A stretch of DNA of 64,000 nucleotides. Origin: Anaeromyxobacter dehalogenans 2CP-1 (GTDB lineage Bacteria; Myxococcota; Myxococcia; Myxococcales; Anaeromyxobacteraceae). Where the stretch lies: NCBI RefSeq assembly GCF_000022145.1, contig NC_011891.1:4384501-4448500 (forward strand), written 5' to 3'. Position 1 is the first letter of the stretch. Every line of letters begins with the position of its first letter. Of this stretch, positions 29,001 to 36,773 are shown piece by piece. The translations under genes and the position numbers were made by a program. Under the pieces are notes generated by a model. The model was not told the DNA's origin and did not search any database. It saw only the letters and a list, made by a program, of their open reading frames with translations.

Positions 29001-30328
29001 TCGATGAACGAGCCGGTGCCGGCGCTGCACGCCTCGTTCATGGCGGCGTCCACCACGCGCCCGCCCTCGAGCCGGATGTACTTCGCGTCCTGCCCGCCGA
29101 TCTCGAAGATGGTGTCGACGCGCGGGTCGTAGGCGCAGGCGCCCTCGGCGTGCGCGGCGATCTCGTTCAGCACGAACACGCGGTCGGTCCCGAAGCAGGA
29201 CGCGAGCAGGGACCCGACGATCTCGCGCCCGCTGCCGGTCACGCCTGCGCCGACGACCGCGCGCCGCGCGCAGGGGCCCTCCAGGAACGAGGACACGAGC
29301 GACTGCGCGGCCCGGACCGGATCGCCGGACGTGCCGGTGTAGGCCTCCCAGGCGGGCATGCCGGCGGCGAGGTCGAGCGCGACCGCCTTCGAGCCGGTGG
29401 AGCCGATGTCGAGGCCGAGCAGGATCGGGCCGTCGCCGGCGGGCGGCGGCGGCCGCGGGACGCGGCGGACGCGCGAGAGCGCGCCGGCGAGCGGCGGCAG
29501 CGCGTCGAACGACGCGTGCTCGGGGGGGCGGAAAAGGCCCTCGAGCGGCGGCACCGCCTCCGGGCGCGCCGCCGCGAGGAGCGCGCACCCGAGCGCGTCG
29601 AGGTACAGCGCCTCGTCGCCCTCGCCGTCGCGCAGGTCGAGCCCGCGGCCGGCGAGCGCCTCGCGGAAGCAGGCCCGCACCCGCCGCGAGCGGCTCACGC
29701 CGCCGGTCAGCCACACGTCGCGCGGGCTGCCGGGCCGCACGAACACCAGCACGTTCGCGCAGATCGCGTCGAACAGGCCCGCCAGGATCCGCTCGCGCGC
29801 CTCGCCGCGGTTCGCGAGGTGCGTCATGTCGGTCTTGAGGATCACCGGGCAGCGGCCGGAGAGCGGCGCGGCCTCGGCGCCCACCGCGAGCGCGTCGGCC
29901 TGCGCCGGCGTGAGCCCGAAGCGCTCCACCAGCTGGCGCAGGAAGTTGCCGGTGCCCTGCGAGCAGCGCGGGTTCTCGCGGTAGCGGTCGCGCCCCTCCG
30001 CCTCGTGCACGAGCACCGAGAAGCCGTGCGCGCCGAGGTCCACCACCGTGGCCGGCGCGGCCCCGTGCAGCCGCACGTGGCCGGCGGTGCGCGCCTGCTT
30101 GGGCGGGATGCGCGGCAGCTCGAGCCGCCGGCCCAGCCGCCCGGTGGCGCGCGCGCCGGCCACCCCGTCCCAGCCCCATCCCTCCAGCACCTCGCGCACC
30201 GCGGCGGCCGGATCGCCGCCGTGCTCCACCAGCGCCCGCCGCGTCCAGGCGAGCGCGCCGCCCTCCCCTTCGACCTCCGCGAGCTTCACCGTCTCGGCAC
30301 CCGCGTCGATCCCCACGAACCGTTGCAT
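26015..30328 (-). CDS. Giant acyl-CoA dehydratase activase (two BadF/BcrA ATPase domains plus DUF2229/HgdB-like region)
   Basis: 1,437 residues. The first ATPase domain starts 'FVGIDAGAETVKL' (4-16) and has an iron-sulfur Cys in 'CSQGTGNF'. A second begins 'LLGLDIGSTGSKAVALDL' near 300 and has 'NEACSAGTGSFIEEQ'. A DUF2229 region follows ('LKTLLAYFGTFFRTLGL', 'IDLCNVPFCAPMQQVHG'), then an HgdB-like part with more cysteines. Activases of this class use ATP to drive electrons into 2-hydroxyacyl-CoA dehydratases or benzoyl-CoA reductases; the giant fused form has no firm role. No dehydratase subunit genes are adjacent. The last 17-20 residues (RPSTGSGRAEHPEARAR) come from a dispersed repeat and are probably not part of the fold. 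Confidence 0.9.
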   Translation of the reverse strand: MQRFVGIDAGAETVKLAEVEGEGGALAWTRRALVEHGGDPAAAVREVLEGWGWDGVAGARATGRLGRRLELPRIPPKQARTAGHVRLHGAAPATVVDLGAHGFSVLVHEAEGRDRYRENPRCSQGTGNFLRQLVERFGLTPAQADALAVGAEAAPLSGRCPVILKTDMTHLANRGEARERILAGLFDAICANVLVFVRPGSPRDVWLTGGVSRSRRVRACFREALAGRGLDLRDGEGDEALYLDALGCALLAAARPEAVPPLEGLFRPPEHASFDALPPLAGALSRVRRVPRPPPPAGDGPILLGLDIGSTGSKAVALDLAAGMPAWEAYTGTSGDPVRAAQSLVSSFLEGPCARRAVVGAGVTGSGREIVGSLLASCFGTDRVFVLNEIAAHAEGACAYDPRVDTIFEIGGQDAKYIRLEGGRVVDAAMNEACSAGTGSFIEEQGRRLGGLDAAALGREAIGADGCVALGQHCAVFMAEILDQAAAAGAPRAHVVAGLYESVVQNYVNRVKGARPVGQVVFCQGMPFSADALAAAVARQTGAEVIVPPSPGTVGAFGIARLARAGLAGLDAHAGALDLSRFLAARVERKDTFVCRSAEGCGGAGNRCRIERLRTAVGTERRAFTWGGACALFDQGTRARKLPAGAPDPFREREAAVRALVEGLGTAPAGAPRVALADAFQLKTLLAYFGTFFRTLGLGVEVLGSGGREALRQGIDLCNVPFCAPMQQVHGVAAALAATGAEHLFFPMIRDLPRVRDERHTWLCPMVHGAPDVLAADLGEDFARRLVAPTLNAGGAGYLDSERFVASMDALAARVGVRDRAAARRAHQAAREAQRAFDARLEAIGAAALERCRADGLLAVVVLGRTYTIHDEVLNANVPALLREQGAVAIPLDCFPLDGATPLVPGAFWSYTQRILRTAHRVRRTPGVYAIFTSNYGCGPDSFTQHHLARLLDGKPFAIVETDGHAADAGTKTRVEAFLHCVREDLRGCGAEGRPAAEPMPLRERTLADVRADGTRVLVPPMGPEAEALAAAFRGVGLHAEVLPPATADTIRLGRRHTSGKECLPMTITAGALLEHLAREPEGRFTFFMPGSSGPCRFGMYRQLHRLILERAGLSDRVEIWSPPDHDYFEGVPPGLGAIVLAGASARGALADALRDARPVERTPGAANAIHARGSARLLEAIERGAAGDLSARTVLREVLGGGLWGIRDAVAGCARELADARDPRPYPTVQIVGEIYVRSDPASNGYVADELERRGVRVRLEPVVEYLQYSEAVQFRRGLKGSVGDHLKRRLRQRIVNLVFRAAGEPLGWPAPEPPHRVAREAQGYLREDLEHESVLAMGLALEAWRHRGVDGILCAGPLDCMPTRLAEAQLYHAAAREGLLSLTLAANGDPIDPEILDGFAYEVKERFARRQAGRAASARPSTGSGRAEHPEARAR

Positions 30329-30449
30329 GGCGCGAGTGTCACGCCGATGGGCGGGGAAGGCACGCCCGAAAAGCGGGCACCTGCCGGCGGCCCGGGAGCG
30401 TGATCGGGATCAACGCAAGGTCCGGGCGAGCGTGCCGACGCGACCCCGT

Positions 30450-31688
30450 TCACGGAGCGTCGGCGCGCAGCGCGCGCGACACGCGCTCCACCTCGCGGAG
30501 CACGCGCACGACGTTCCCGCCCAGGAGCTTGCGGACGTCCTCGGGCGAGCGGCCGCGGGCGAGGAGCGCCGCGACGAGCTTCGGCAGGTCCGCGTGCGAC
30601 TCGATCCCGTCCGGCGGGACGATGCCGCCGTCGAGGTCCGACCCGAGGCCGACGTGGTCCACGCCGGCCACCTTCACCAGGTGCTCGACGTGGTCCACGA
30701 GCACCGAGAGCGGCGGGCGCGGCAGCGCGTGCGCGACGCGGAGCTCGGCCAGGTAGGGCGCCCACCTCCGCTCGACCGGGTCCGCGCCTTCGAGCGAGCG
30801 GGCGAGCGCGGCCACCTCGGGCGCGTGCGCCTGCTCCGCCGCCGCGGCGCGCGCGGCGTATCCCGCGTCGAGGAACACCGAGTGGAAGTTCACGCCCACG
30901 ACGCCGCCGCCCGCCGCGATGGCGCGCACGAGGTCGTCGGGCAGGTTGCGGCGGTGCTCGGACAGGGCGCGCGCGCAGGAGTGCGTGGCGAGCACCGGCG
31001 CGCGGCTCGCGGCGACGGCCTGCGCCGCGGACGCGTCGGAGAGGTGCGAGACGTCCACCGCGATCCCGAGCCGGTTCATCTCGGCGACGGCGGCGCGGCC
31101 GAGCGGCGAGAGCCCGCCGTGGCGCGGGGCGTCGGGCTTGCCGGCGTCGGCGAACGCGGTGTGCGCGTTCCAGGTCAGGCCGACGTACCGGACCCCGAGC
31201 GCGTGCATCCGCTCCAGCTCCGCGAGGTCCCCGTGGAGGGGCTCGGCGCCCTCCATGCCGAGGAGGACCGCGATCTTCCCCGCGGCCCGGGCCGCGAGCA
31301 GCTCGTCCACGCTCCCCGCCATCACGAGGTCGGCGGGGTGGCGGGCCATCTGCGCGCGCACCGCCGCCGCGAGCGCCAGCGCCCGCGCGTGCGCCTCCGC
31401 CTCGGGCCGCTCCGGCGGGTGCCACAGCACGAAGAACGCCGCGCCGACGCCGCCGCGCCGCATCGAGTCGAGGCTCACCTGGCCCAGGTCGCGCCGTGGC
31501 TCGCCGAGATCGTAGCGCTGCTCGAGGAGCCACTGCGGCGTGTCGAGGTGCAGGTCCACCACCGGCGCGTCGCGGAGGACGTCCTCCGCGGAGCCCGTCG
31601 ACGCCGCGCGAGTCGTGGTCACGCCGGCGCCCGGGCCGGCGCAGGAGAGGAGCATGGGCATCGCGAGCAGCCACCCGTTCCGCGGCAT
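30450..31688 (-). CDS. Membrane dipeptidase (peptidase family M19), lipoprotein
   Basis: 412 residues. A short signal ends at a lipobox with Cys16 (MLLSC). Zinc ligands and motifs are in order: 'DLHLDT' (His-x-Asp), 'GMEG' (Glu), 'DVSHLS' (His), 'THSCARALSEHRRNLPDD' (His) and 'DHVGLGSDLDGG' (Asp). Family members hydrolyse dipeptides, often with relaxed stereochemistry, at the cell surface. It lies upstream of nothing obvious on its strand, and its 5' end is 22 bases from the TetR gene stop. TAGCCT (31707-31712) lies 18 bases before the ATG. Confidence 0.93.
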   Translation of the reverse strand: MPRNGWLLAMPMLLSCAGPGAGVTTTRAASTGSAEDVLRDAPVVDLHLDTPQWLLEQRYDLGEPRRDLGQVSLDSMRRGGVGAAFFVLWHPPERPEAEAHARALALAAAVRAQMARHPADLVMAGSVDELLAARAAGKIAVLLGMEGAEPLHGDLAELERMHALGVRYVGLTWNAHTAFADAGKPDAPRHGGLSPLGRAAVAEMNRLGIAVDVSHLSDASAAQAVAASRAPVLATHSCARALSEHRRNLPDDLVRAIAAGGGVVGVNFHSVFLDAGYAARAAAAEQAHAPEVAALARSLEGADPVERRWAPYLAELRVAHALPRPPLSVLVDHVEHLVKVAGVDHVGLGSDLDGGIVPPDGIESHADLPKLVAALLARGRSPEDVRKLLGGNVVRVLREVERVSRALRADAP

Positions 31689-31709
31689 GCGGCGCCGTCG
31701 CGATGCAGG

Positions 31710-32342
31710 CTACACCCGCCTCCGTCCCGGAGCACGGGACGAACGGGGCCGCTGGCGCCGGGTCCCTTCCGCGTGCCCAGCCCCGCCGAGCCACTCGAGC
31801 GCGGTGCGGAGGGTGCGGCCGAGCGGCACCCCCCGTTCCCGGTCGTCGGCGAGCCCGAGCTCCTGCGCGCCCAGGAACACCGCGTACTCGAGCTGCGCGA
31901 GCACCGTCGCGTCCTTCCGTCCACGCTCGCGGTGAATGGCCGCGAGGTAGTCGATCCGGCGGGCGTCCACGCGGTCGAGGGCCTCGCGCGCCCTCGCGTC
32001 GTGCAGCGCCCAGCCCCGGACCGCCCGGTCGAGCGCGTGATCGAGCCCGACGGCCGCCGCCCCGAGCCGCGCGCTGCGGGCCTCGGCGGTCCCGGGGCCC
32101 GACGTCGCCGCGATGACGTCGCCGGTGTGCAGCTCCGTCCACGCGTCGAGGAGCGCGGCGTGGAAGGCGTCCACGTCGCGGAAGTGGTGGTAGAAGGCGC
32201 CCTTCGTCCTTCCCATCGCCCCGCAGAGCCGGTCGATCGTCACCGCCTGCGGGCCCTGATCCCGCAGCAGGGCGAGCCCGGCCCGGCACCAGCCGGAGCG
32301 GGCGTCGCCGCCGGCGGCTGCGCTGCGCCCCGTCGCGGTCAC
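31710..32342 (-). CDS. TetR-family transcriptional regulator
   Basis: 210 residues from the GTG at 32342, which overlaps the stop of the upstream flavin-protein gene as GTGA. The N-terminal HTH reads 'GPQAVTIDRLCGAMGRTKGAFYHHFRDVDAFHAALLDAW' (about 30-70), the TetR helix-turn-helix with the YHHF signature. The C-terminal part is a helical ligand domain with no recognised specificity. The operon has a 23-bp palindrome at its promoter, which this protein probably binds. Confidence 0.9.
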   Translation of the reverse strand: MTATGRSAAAGGDARSGWCRAGLALLRDQGPQAVTIDRLCGAMGRTKGAFYHHFRDVDAFHAALLDAWTELHTGDVIAATSGPGTAEARSARLGAAAVGLDHALDRAVRGWALHDARAREALDRVDARRIDYLAAIHRERGRKDATVLAQLEYAVFLGAQELGLADDRERGVPLGRTLRTALEWLGGAGHAEGTRRQRPRSSRAPGRRRV

Positions 32343-32890
32343 GCGGCCCTCCAGGCGCCGTCCGGGCCGCGCGCCACCATCGCGGACCGCTTCCCGAACG
32401 GCGCGGGCGTGACGTGGCGCCGGGCGTCCCAGACCTCGATCCGCTCCGGCCGGAACCGGACCAGCACGAAGTCCCCGCCCTCGGGGCCCTCCGGCCAGAA
32501 CGCCCGCCAGAACGGCTTGAACCGCCGCCGTCGCTCGGCGGCGTCCTCGACGATCTCGGCGCGGCCGACGAGGACCGCGCACGCCGCGCGCGCGTCGTCC
32601 TCGTAGGCGAGCGTGGCCGCGGGATTCTTGCGGAGCTGCTCGACCTTCCGCGACCCGCCGCTCGTGCCGAGCCACACGGAGAAGTCGTCGTCCGGCGGGA
32701 GCGGCTCCAGCACGCGCGCGTGCGCGACCCCGTCGGCCACCGTGGCGAGGAGGCAGTAGCGCTTGCGGCGCATCGTCGAGCGCGCGGCCCGGAGCACGGC
32801 GCCGACGCCATCGCGGGCGCGCGCGGTCGCCCAGCGCCGGTAGAGGAGCGCGAGCGAAGCCAGGAGGTGATCGCGGAGCGAGGGGGCCAT
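32339..32890 (-). CDS. Pyridoxamine 5'-phosphate oxidase-like flavin-binding protein
   Basis: 183 residues from the ATG at 32890. The split-barrel pattern is visible: 'RYCLLATVADGVAHARVLEPLPPDDDFSVWLGTSGGSRKVEQLRKNPAATLAYED', which is the FMN-binding half, then 'FRPERIEVWDAR'. Relatives reduce or bind flavin cofactors (F420 or FMN) or act as general stress proteins; no specific reaction can be named. An ATG at 32902 is in frame but lies inside the operator palindrome. It is the first gene of an operon with the TetR regulator. Confidence 0.82.
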   Translation of the reverse strand: MAPSLRDHLLASLALLYRRWATARARDGVGAVLRAARSTMRRKRYCLLATVADGVAHARVLEPLPPDDDFSVWLGTSGGSRKVEQLRKNPAATLAYEDDARAACAVLVGRAEIVEDAAERRRRFKPFWRAFWPEGPEGGDFVLVRFRPERIEVWDARRHVTPAPFGKRSAMVARGPDGAWRAA

Positions 32891-32898
32891 GCGCGCCT

Positions 32899-32921
32899 GC
32901 ATACCATACCGTATGGTATGC
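32899..32921. promoter_or_regulatory. 23-bp palindromic operator of the TetR operon
   Basis: Two perfect 11-base arms, GCATACCATAC and GTATGGTATGC, surround one central base (32910). TATGGT within it could be the -10 of the operon on the minus strand. The centre is 20 bases before the ATG at 32890, so a bound repressor would cover the promoter. This AT-rich palindrome stands out in GC-rich sequence. Confidence 0.75.
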
Positions 32922-32978
32922 GACGCGAGTCCCTCTCGGGCACACGGGCGCCGCGCACGCCTCGGCGGCCGCCGAGGC

Positions 32979-33422
32979 TCAGCGCATGACGCGGTGGAAC
33001 CGCACCCGCCTGCGGACACTCCTCAGCTTCAGGGCCGTCATCGTCGCGACGACCGCGAGGAAGGTCGCGCCACCGACCTGGGGCGCGAGCTGGCCCTGCG
33101 CATCGAACCGATGGAACAGCTCGGCGGCGGTGAACCCGACCGCCATCGCGGCCACCAGGCCGACGACCGCTCCGACGAGCAGGACCTTGAAGAGCGCCGC
33201 GCGGCTGCGATGGCCGCAGCGCGGGCACGGGGCGAGGCGGGAGGCTGCGGCGGCGCCGAGCTCGGCGTCGTACTGCGCGCTGCTGAGCGACACGCCGTTC
33301 GCCGTGAGCCCTGCCCCGACGCCGGCGACGATCGCCAGCGCCACCATGCCGCAGCGCGAGCACCGGTAGTCCACGGACTGCTCGCCCGCCTCGACATCGA
33401 CGCCCACGTGGATCGGGATCAT
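32979..33422 (-). CDS. Zinc-ribbon membrane protein
   Basis: 147 residues. Two CxxC pairs (CSRC near 21-24, CPRC near 66-69) with a His/Arg-rich surround form a likely zinc ribbon. Two hydrophobic segments follow (about 77-97 and 115-130), the first 'ALFKVLLVGAVVGLVAAMAVGF'. It was not recognised as a named family. ATG at 33422 has GGAG upstream. It lies between the TetR operon operator and the broken lipoprotein gene. Confidence 0.7.
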   Translation of the reverse strand: MIPIHVGVDVEAGEQSVDYRCSRCGMVALAIVAGVGAGLTANGVSLSSAQYDAELGAAAASRLAPCPRCGHRSRAALFKVLLVGAVVGLVAAMAVGFTAAELFHRFDAQGQLAPQVGGATFLAVVATMTALKLRSVRRRVRFHRVMR

Positions 33423-33437
33423 GGAGAGCTCCGTCTG

Positions 33438-33811
33438 TCAGCGGTAGATGACGGGCGTCCCGGGCAGCCCGGGCGAAGGGACGGGGGCGTTGTGCATCGG
33501 GCGGCTGTTCAGCTCCTGCTGCCGCGTCTCCTGGTTCTGTTTCATCAGCTGGGCCACGCGGAACGCGGCGCCCCCGCGGCGGCGCGCGACTCGGGCGTGG
33601 CGGCCTCTTTCGGCTCGCACACGCAGCCGGTCGCGGTGCCCATGATGACGATGGCGCCGAGCCGCATCCCGAGCTGGCTGCAGTGAGCCTCGCACTCGGG
33701 GCGCGACTCAGGACGGAAGCGGTAGCTCGGACTGAAGGCCGGAACCGTCGTGGTTGAGCAGGCGCAGAGGGAGGCAACGGCGATCGAGGCGACGGCGAGG
33801 AGGGCGCGCAA
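33438..33811 (-). pseudogene. Lipoprotein gene with a single-base frameshift in a G5 run
   Basis: From the TTG at 33811 (GGAGAAG upstream) the frame encodes a lipoprotein signal with lipobox (...SLCAC) and Cys-rich mature sequence '...ECEAHCSQLGMRLGAIVIMG' as far as 'CVCEPKEAATPESRAAAGAP', then stops at 33545. The adjacent frame continues with a natural-looking end: 'AFRVAQLMKQNQETRQQELN' to '...PGTPVIYR' (stop 33438). Adding one G to the G5 run (plus-strand C5 at 33571-33575) joins them into about 126 residues. Either a sequencing error, a real mutation, or slippage. Confidence 0.6.
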
Positions 33812-33872
33812 CGGTCTTCTCCAGGTGACGTGCTCCCAGAGTACAACCGATTTCACGATGCGTCGCAAGATG

Positions 33873-33881
33873 CCCCCCCCC
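33873..33881. other. C9 homopolymer next to the radC stop
   Basis: Nine C in a row directly after the RadC TAG codon on its strand. Such tracts are prone to slippage, but this one lies outside any frame. Confidence 0.5.
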
Positions 33882-34588
33882 TACCGCCTCCACCTCCCCG
33901 CCTCGACGAAGCTGTAGTACCCGCCCGCCGCCACGATGACGTGGTCGCGGGCGAGCACGCCGACGAGGTCGGCGGCGGCGCGGAGGCGGGCGGTCAGGTC
34001 CACGTCGTCGGGGCTGGGGGTGGGATCGCCGCTCGGGTGGTTGTGGACGAACACGACCCCGTGCGCGCCCTCCCGCACCGCGGGGCGGAGCGCGTCGCGC
34101 GGGGAGACGGGGCACTGCGACAGCGAGCCCTCCGCCACCTGGACGGCGCGCAGGAGCCGGCCCCGCACGTCGAGCAGCACCACGTGGAAGCCCTCGCGCT
34201 CGGCGTGGGCGGCGTGGCGGAGCAGCTCGTGGACGCTGCGGGGGTCGAGGCAGCGCTCGCCGCGGCGCGGCGGGGACCAGGCGCCGCGGCGCCCCAGCTC
34301 GAACGCAGCCGCGAGCGCGGCGGCGCGGGCGACGCCGATGCCGGGCCAGGACGCGAGCGCGTCGGGTGGCGCCCAGGCCAGCTCGGGGAGCGGCAGCGCC
34401 TCGACGAGCGAGAGCGCGGCGGCCCGCGCGGAGACGCGGCCGGTGCCGGTGCCGAGCACGAGCGCGAGGAGCTCCGCGTCGGAAAGCGCGCGCGGGCCGG
34501 CGGCGAGGAGCCGCTCGCGCGGGCGGTCGGTCGGCGAGGAGGGGGTGGACGACGAGGCGTCGGCGGGCGCGTCGGAGGCGGCGGTCAT
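33881..34588 (-). CDS. radC: RadC-family (UPF0758) JAMM-domain protein
   Basis: 235 residues from the ATG at 34588. N-terminal helix-hairpin-helix-like segment ('LASWPGIGVARAAALAAAFELGRR'), then the MPN/JAMM metalloprotease-like core with 'HNHPSGDPTPSPDD', which supplies the two His and the Asp of the metal site. The historical link to DNA repair was not confirmed in E. coli; function is unsettled. Length is normal. The first 20 residues are Ala/Ser/Asp-rich and disordered-looking. Confidence 0.93.
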   Translation of the reverse strand: MTAASDAPADASSSTPSSPTDRPRERLLAAGPRALSDAELLALVLGTGTGRVSARAAALSLVEALPLPELAWAPPDALASWPGIGVARAAALAAAFELGRRGAWSPPRRGERCLDPRSVHELLRHAAHAEREGFHVVLLDVRGRLLRAVQVAEGSLSQCPVSPRDALRPAVREGAHGVVFVHNHPSGDPTPSPDDVDLTARLRAAADLVGVLARDHVIVAAGGYYSFVEAGRWRR

Positions 34589-34815
34589 GGCGGAGGGCGC
34601 TGGAGCAACCGCCGTGCCCGGCGGTCGCGCCCGGATGCTGCACGCCTGCGCAGGCGGGGCGCCCAGGCCCGTCCGACGGCGGGCTCGCGCCCGGACCGCG
34701 GGTGCGCGGCGCGGCCGGTGCCGACGCGGCCGCCGCGGCGCGGCAAGCTCGCCGGAACCACGGCCCGGTCGAGGCGAGGCCTGGCCGCGGAGTGACCCGG
34801 AGGAGCGGGCTCGGG

Positions 34816-34821
34816 TATCCT
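34816..34821 (+). promoter_or_regulatory. Candidate -10 element, near-leaderless
   Basis: TATCCT ends eight bases before the C69 peptidase ATG (34830). GTGACC lies 18 bases upstream of it as a possible -35. Confidence 0.45.
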
Positions 34822-34829
34822 CGGCGGCC

Positions 34830-36476
34830 ATGCTCGACCACCGCAAGACCGCCCCCGCCGCGCTCGCCGCGGCAGCCCTCGTCCTCTCCCTGCCCGGCGC
34901 GGCCGACGCCTGCACCAGCATCCTGGTCTCGAAGGGCGCGAGCGCGGACGGCTCCACCTTCATCACCTACGCTGCGGACTCGCACGACCTCTACGGCGAC
35001 CTCCCGCTCCGCCCCGCCGCGCAGCACGCGCCGGGCGCGCAGCGCGAGATCATCGAATGGGACACGGGCAAGTTCCTGGGCCGCATCCCGCAGCCGGCCG
35101 TCACCTACCACGTGGTCGGCAACATCAACGAGCACCAGGTCGCCATCGGCGAGACCACCTTCACCGGCCGCAAGGAGCTGCAGGATCCCGAGGGCCGGGT
35201 GGACTACGGCTCGCTCATGTACATCGCGCTGGAGCGCGCCCGCACCGCGCGCGAGGCGATCCAGGTGATGACCGACGTCGTGGCCGAGTACGGCTACGCC
35301 TCCACCGGCGAGTCCTTCTCCATCTCGGATCCGAACGAGGCCTGGATCCTCGAGATGATCGGCAAGGGGCCGAAGCGGAAGGGCGCGGTGTGGGTGGCCC
35401 GCCGCATCCCGGACGGCTACGTGTCGGCGCACGCGAACCACGCCCGCATCCGCCAGTTCCCGCTCGACGAGCCGAAGACCACGCTCTACGCGAAGGACGT
35501 CATCTCGTTCGCCCGCGAGAAGGGCTGGTTCAAGGGGAAGGACGCCGAGTTCAGCTTCGCCGACACCTACGCGCCGCTCGACTTCGGCGCGCTGCGCGCC
35601 TGCGACGCGCGGGTGTGGAGCGTGTTCCGCCGGGTGGCGCCGGGGCAGCCGCTGCCGTCCTCGATGGTGAAGGGCCAGGACCCGAAGGCCGAGCGCGTGC
35701 CGCTGTGGGTGAAGGCAGAGAAGCCGCTCGCGGTGCGCGACGTGATGGCGCTCATGCGCGACCACTTCGAGGGCACCGAGCTCGACCTGTCGAAGGGCGT
35801 GGGCGCCGGCCCGTTCTCGCTGCCGTACCGCTGGCGGCCCATGACGTTCAAGGTGGACGACCAGGAGTACCTGAACGGGCGGGCCATCTCGACGCAGCAG
35901 ACCGGCTTTTCGTTCGTGGCGCAGTCGCGCGCCGCGCTGCCGGCGGCGGTGGGCGGGGTGCTCTGGTTCGGCGTGGACGACACGTACAGCACCGTCTACG
36001 TGCCGATGTACTGCTCCATCCACGAGGTGCCGCGCAGCTTCGCGGTGGGCACCGCCGACTTCAAGACGTTCAGCTGGGACTCGGCGTTCTGGGTGTTCAA
36101 CTTCGTGTCGAACTGGGCCTACTCGCGCTACTCCGACATGATCCAGGACGTGAAGCAGGTGCAGGGCGAGCTGGAAGGCGGGTTCCTCTCGCGGCAGGCG
36201 GAGCTGGAGAAGGCCGCCCTGACCCTCTACAAGGACTCGCCCGGCCTGGCCCGCGACTACCTCACCCGCTACTCGGTCAGCCAGGGCGACCTGGTCACGG
36301 CGCGCTGGCGCAAGCTGGGCGAGTCGCTGATGGTGAAGTACCTCGACGGCAACGTGCGCGACGCGCAGGGCAACGTCACGCACCCGGACTACCCGGAGGC
36401 CTGGCGCCGGCGCATCGCGGCCGAGGACGACGGCATCCTGCGGGTGCCGAAGGAGCCGCAGAAGGTGGCGCAGTAG
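34830..36476 (+). CDS. Peptidase family C69 (dipeptidase-type)
   Basis: 548 residues. A signal-like segment (1-27, ending GAADA) precedes Cys28 in 'CTSILVSKGASADG'. In C69/PepD-type N-terminal nucleophile hydrolases the Cys is exposed by removal of the leader and is the nucleophile. The rest follows the family: 'SFSISDPNEAWILEMIG', 'HANHARI', 'GFSFVAQSR', 'LWFGVDDTYSTVYVPMYC'. It should cleave dipeptides, probably outside the cytoplasm. It is followed by a repeat-filled gap. Confidence 0.92.
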   Translation: MLDHRKTAPAALAAAALVLSLPGAADACTSILVSKGASADGSTFITYAADSHDLYGDLPLRPAAQHAPGAQREIIEWDTGKFLGRIPQPAVTYHVVGNINEHQVAIGETTFTGRKELQDPEGRVDYGSLMYIALERARTAREAIQVMTDVVAEYGYASTGESFSISDPNEAWILEMIGKGPKRKGAVWVARRIPDGYVSAHANHARIRQFPLDEPKTTLYAKDVISFAREKGWFKGKDAEFSFADTYAPLDFGALRACDARVWSVFRRVAPGQPLPSSMVKGQDPKAERVPLWVKAEKPLAVRDVMALMRDHFEGTELDLSKGVGAGPFSLPYRWRPMTFKVDDQEYLNGRAISTQQTGFSFVAQSRAALPAAVGGVLWFGVDDTYSTVYVPMYCSIHEVPRSFAVGTADFKTFSWDSAFWVFNFVSNWAYSRYSDMIQDVKQVQGELEGGFLSRQAELEKAALTLYKDSPGLARDYLTRYSVSQGDLVTARWRKLGESLMVKYLDGNVRDAQGNVTHPDYPEAWRRRIAAEDDGILRVPKEPQKVAQ

Positions 36477-36489
36477 TCTCCGCGGACCG

Positions 36490-36770
36490 CTCGCCCTTCG
36501 ACTCCACCGCTCATCCCGAGCGTAGGCCGGGCCCCTCGACTCCGGGCCGCTCCGCGGCCCTACGCTCGGGGTGAGCGAAGACGACTGGGGCACGGCCGGA
36601 GTCGAGGGACGCTCAGGGTGAGCGGATCGAATCCGCTCATCCCGACCCCTCGACTCCGGGCCGCTCCGCGGCCCTACGCTCGGGGTGAGCGGAGGCGACT
36701 GGGGCACGGCCGGAGTCGAGGGACGCTCGGGGTGAGCGGGCACCCCCACGGCCGCGCGGAGTCGAGGGAG
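36490..36770. repeat. Dispersed repeat family 2: two tandem units of 114 bp plus flanks
   Basis: Units start at 36532 and 36646 with the same sequence CCCCTCGACTCCGGGCCGCT and continue with TACGCTCGGGGTGAGCG and GGCACGGCCGGAGTCGAGGG. They differ at a few bases. Each contains the hairpin GGGCCGC-tcc-GCGGCCC. The array fills the gap between the C69 peptidase and the convergent yceI-like gene. Related single copies lie at 42807-42857 and 62690-62905. Confidence 0.8.
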
Positions 36771-36773
36771 GAG

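Noticed and set aside
26207-30403. 1,398-residue plus-strand open frame
   Set aside because: Mirror of the activase gene; no domain or start signal, and composition is that of antisense codons.
36490-36770. CRISPR array
   Set aside because: Only two long units with no unique spacers; the units are hairpin repeats found at other sites too.
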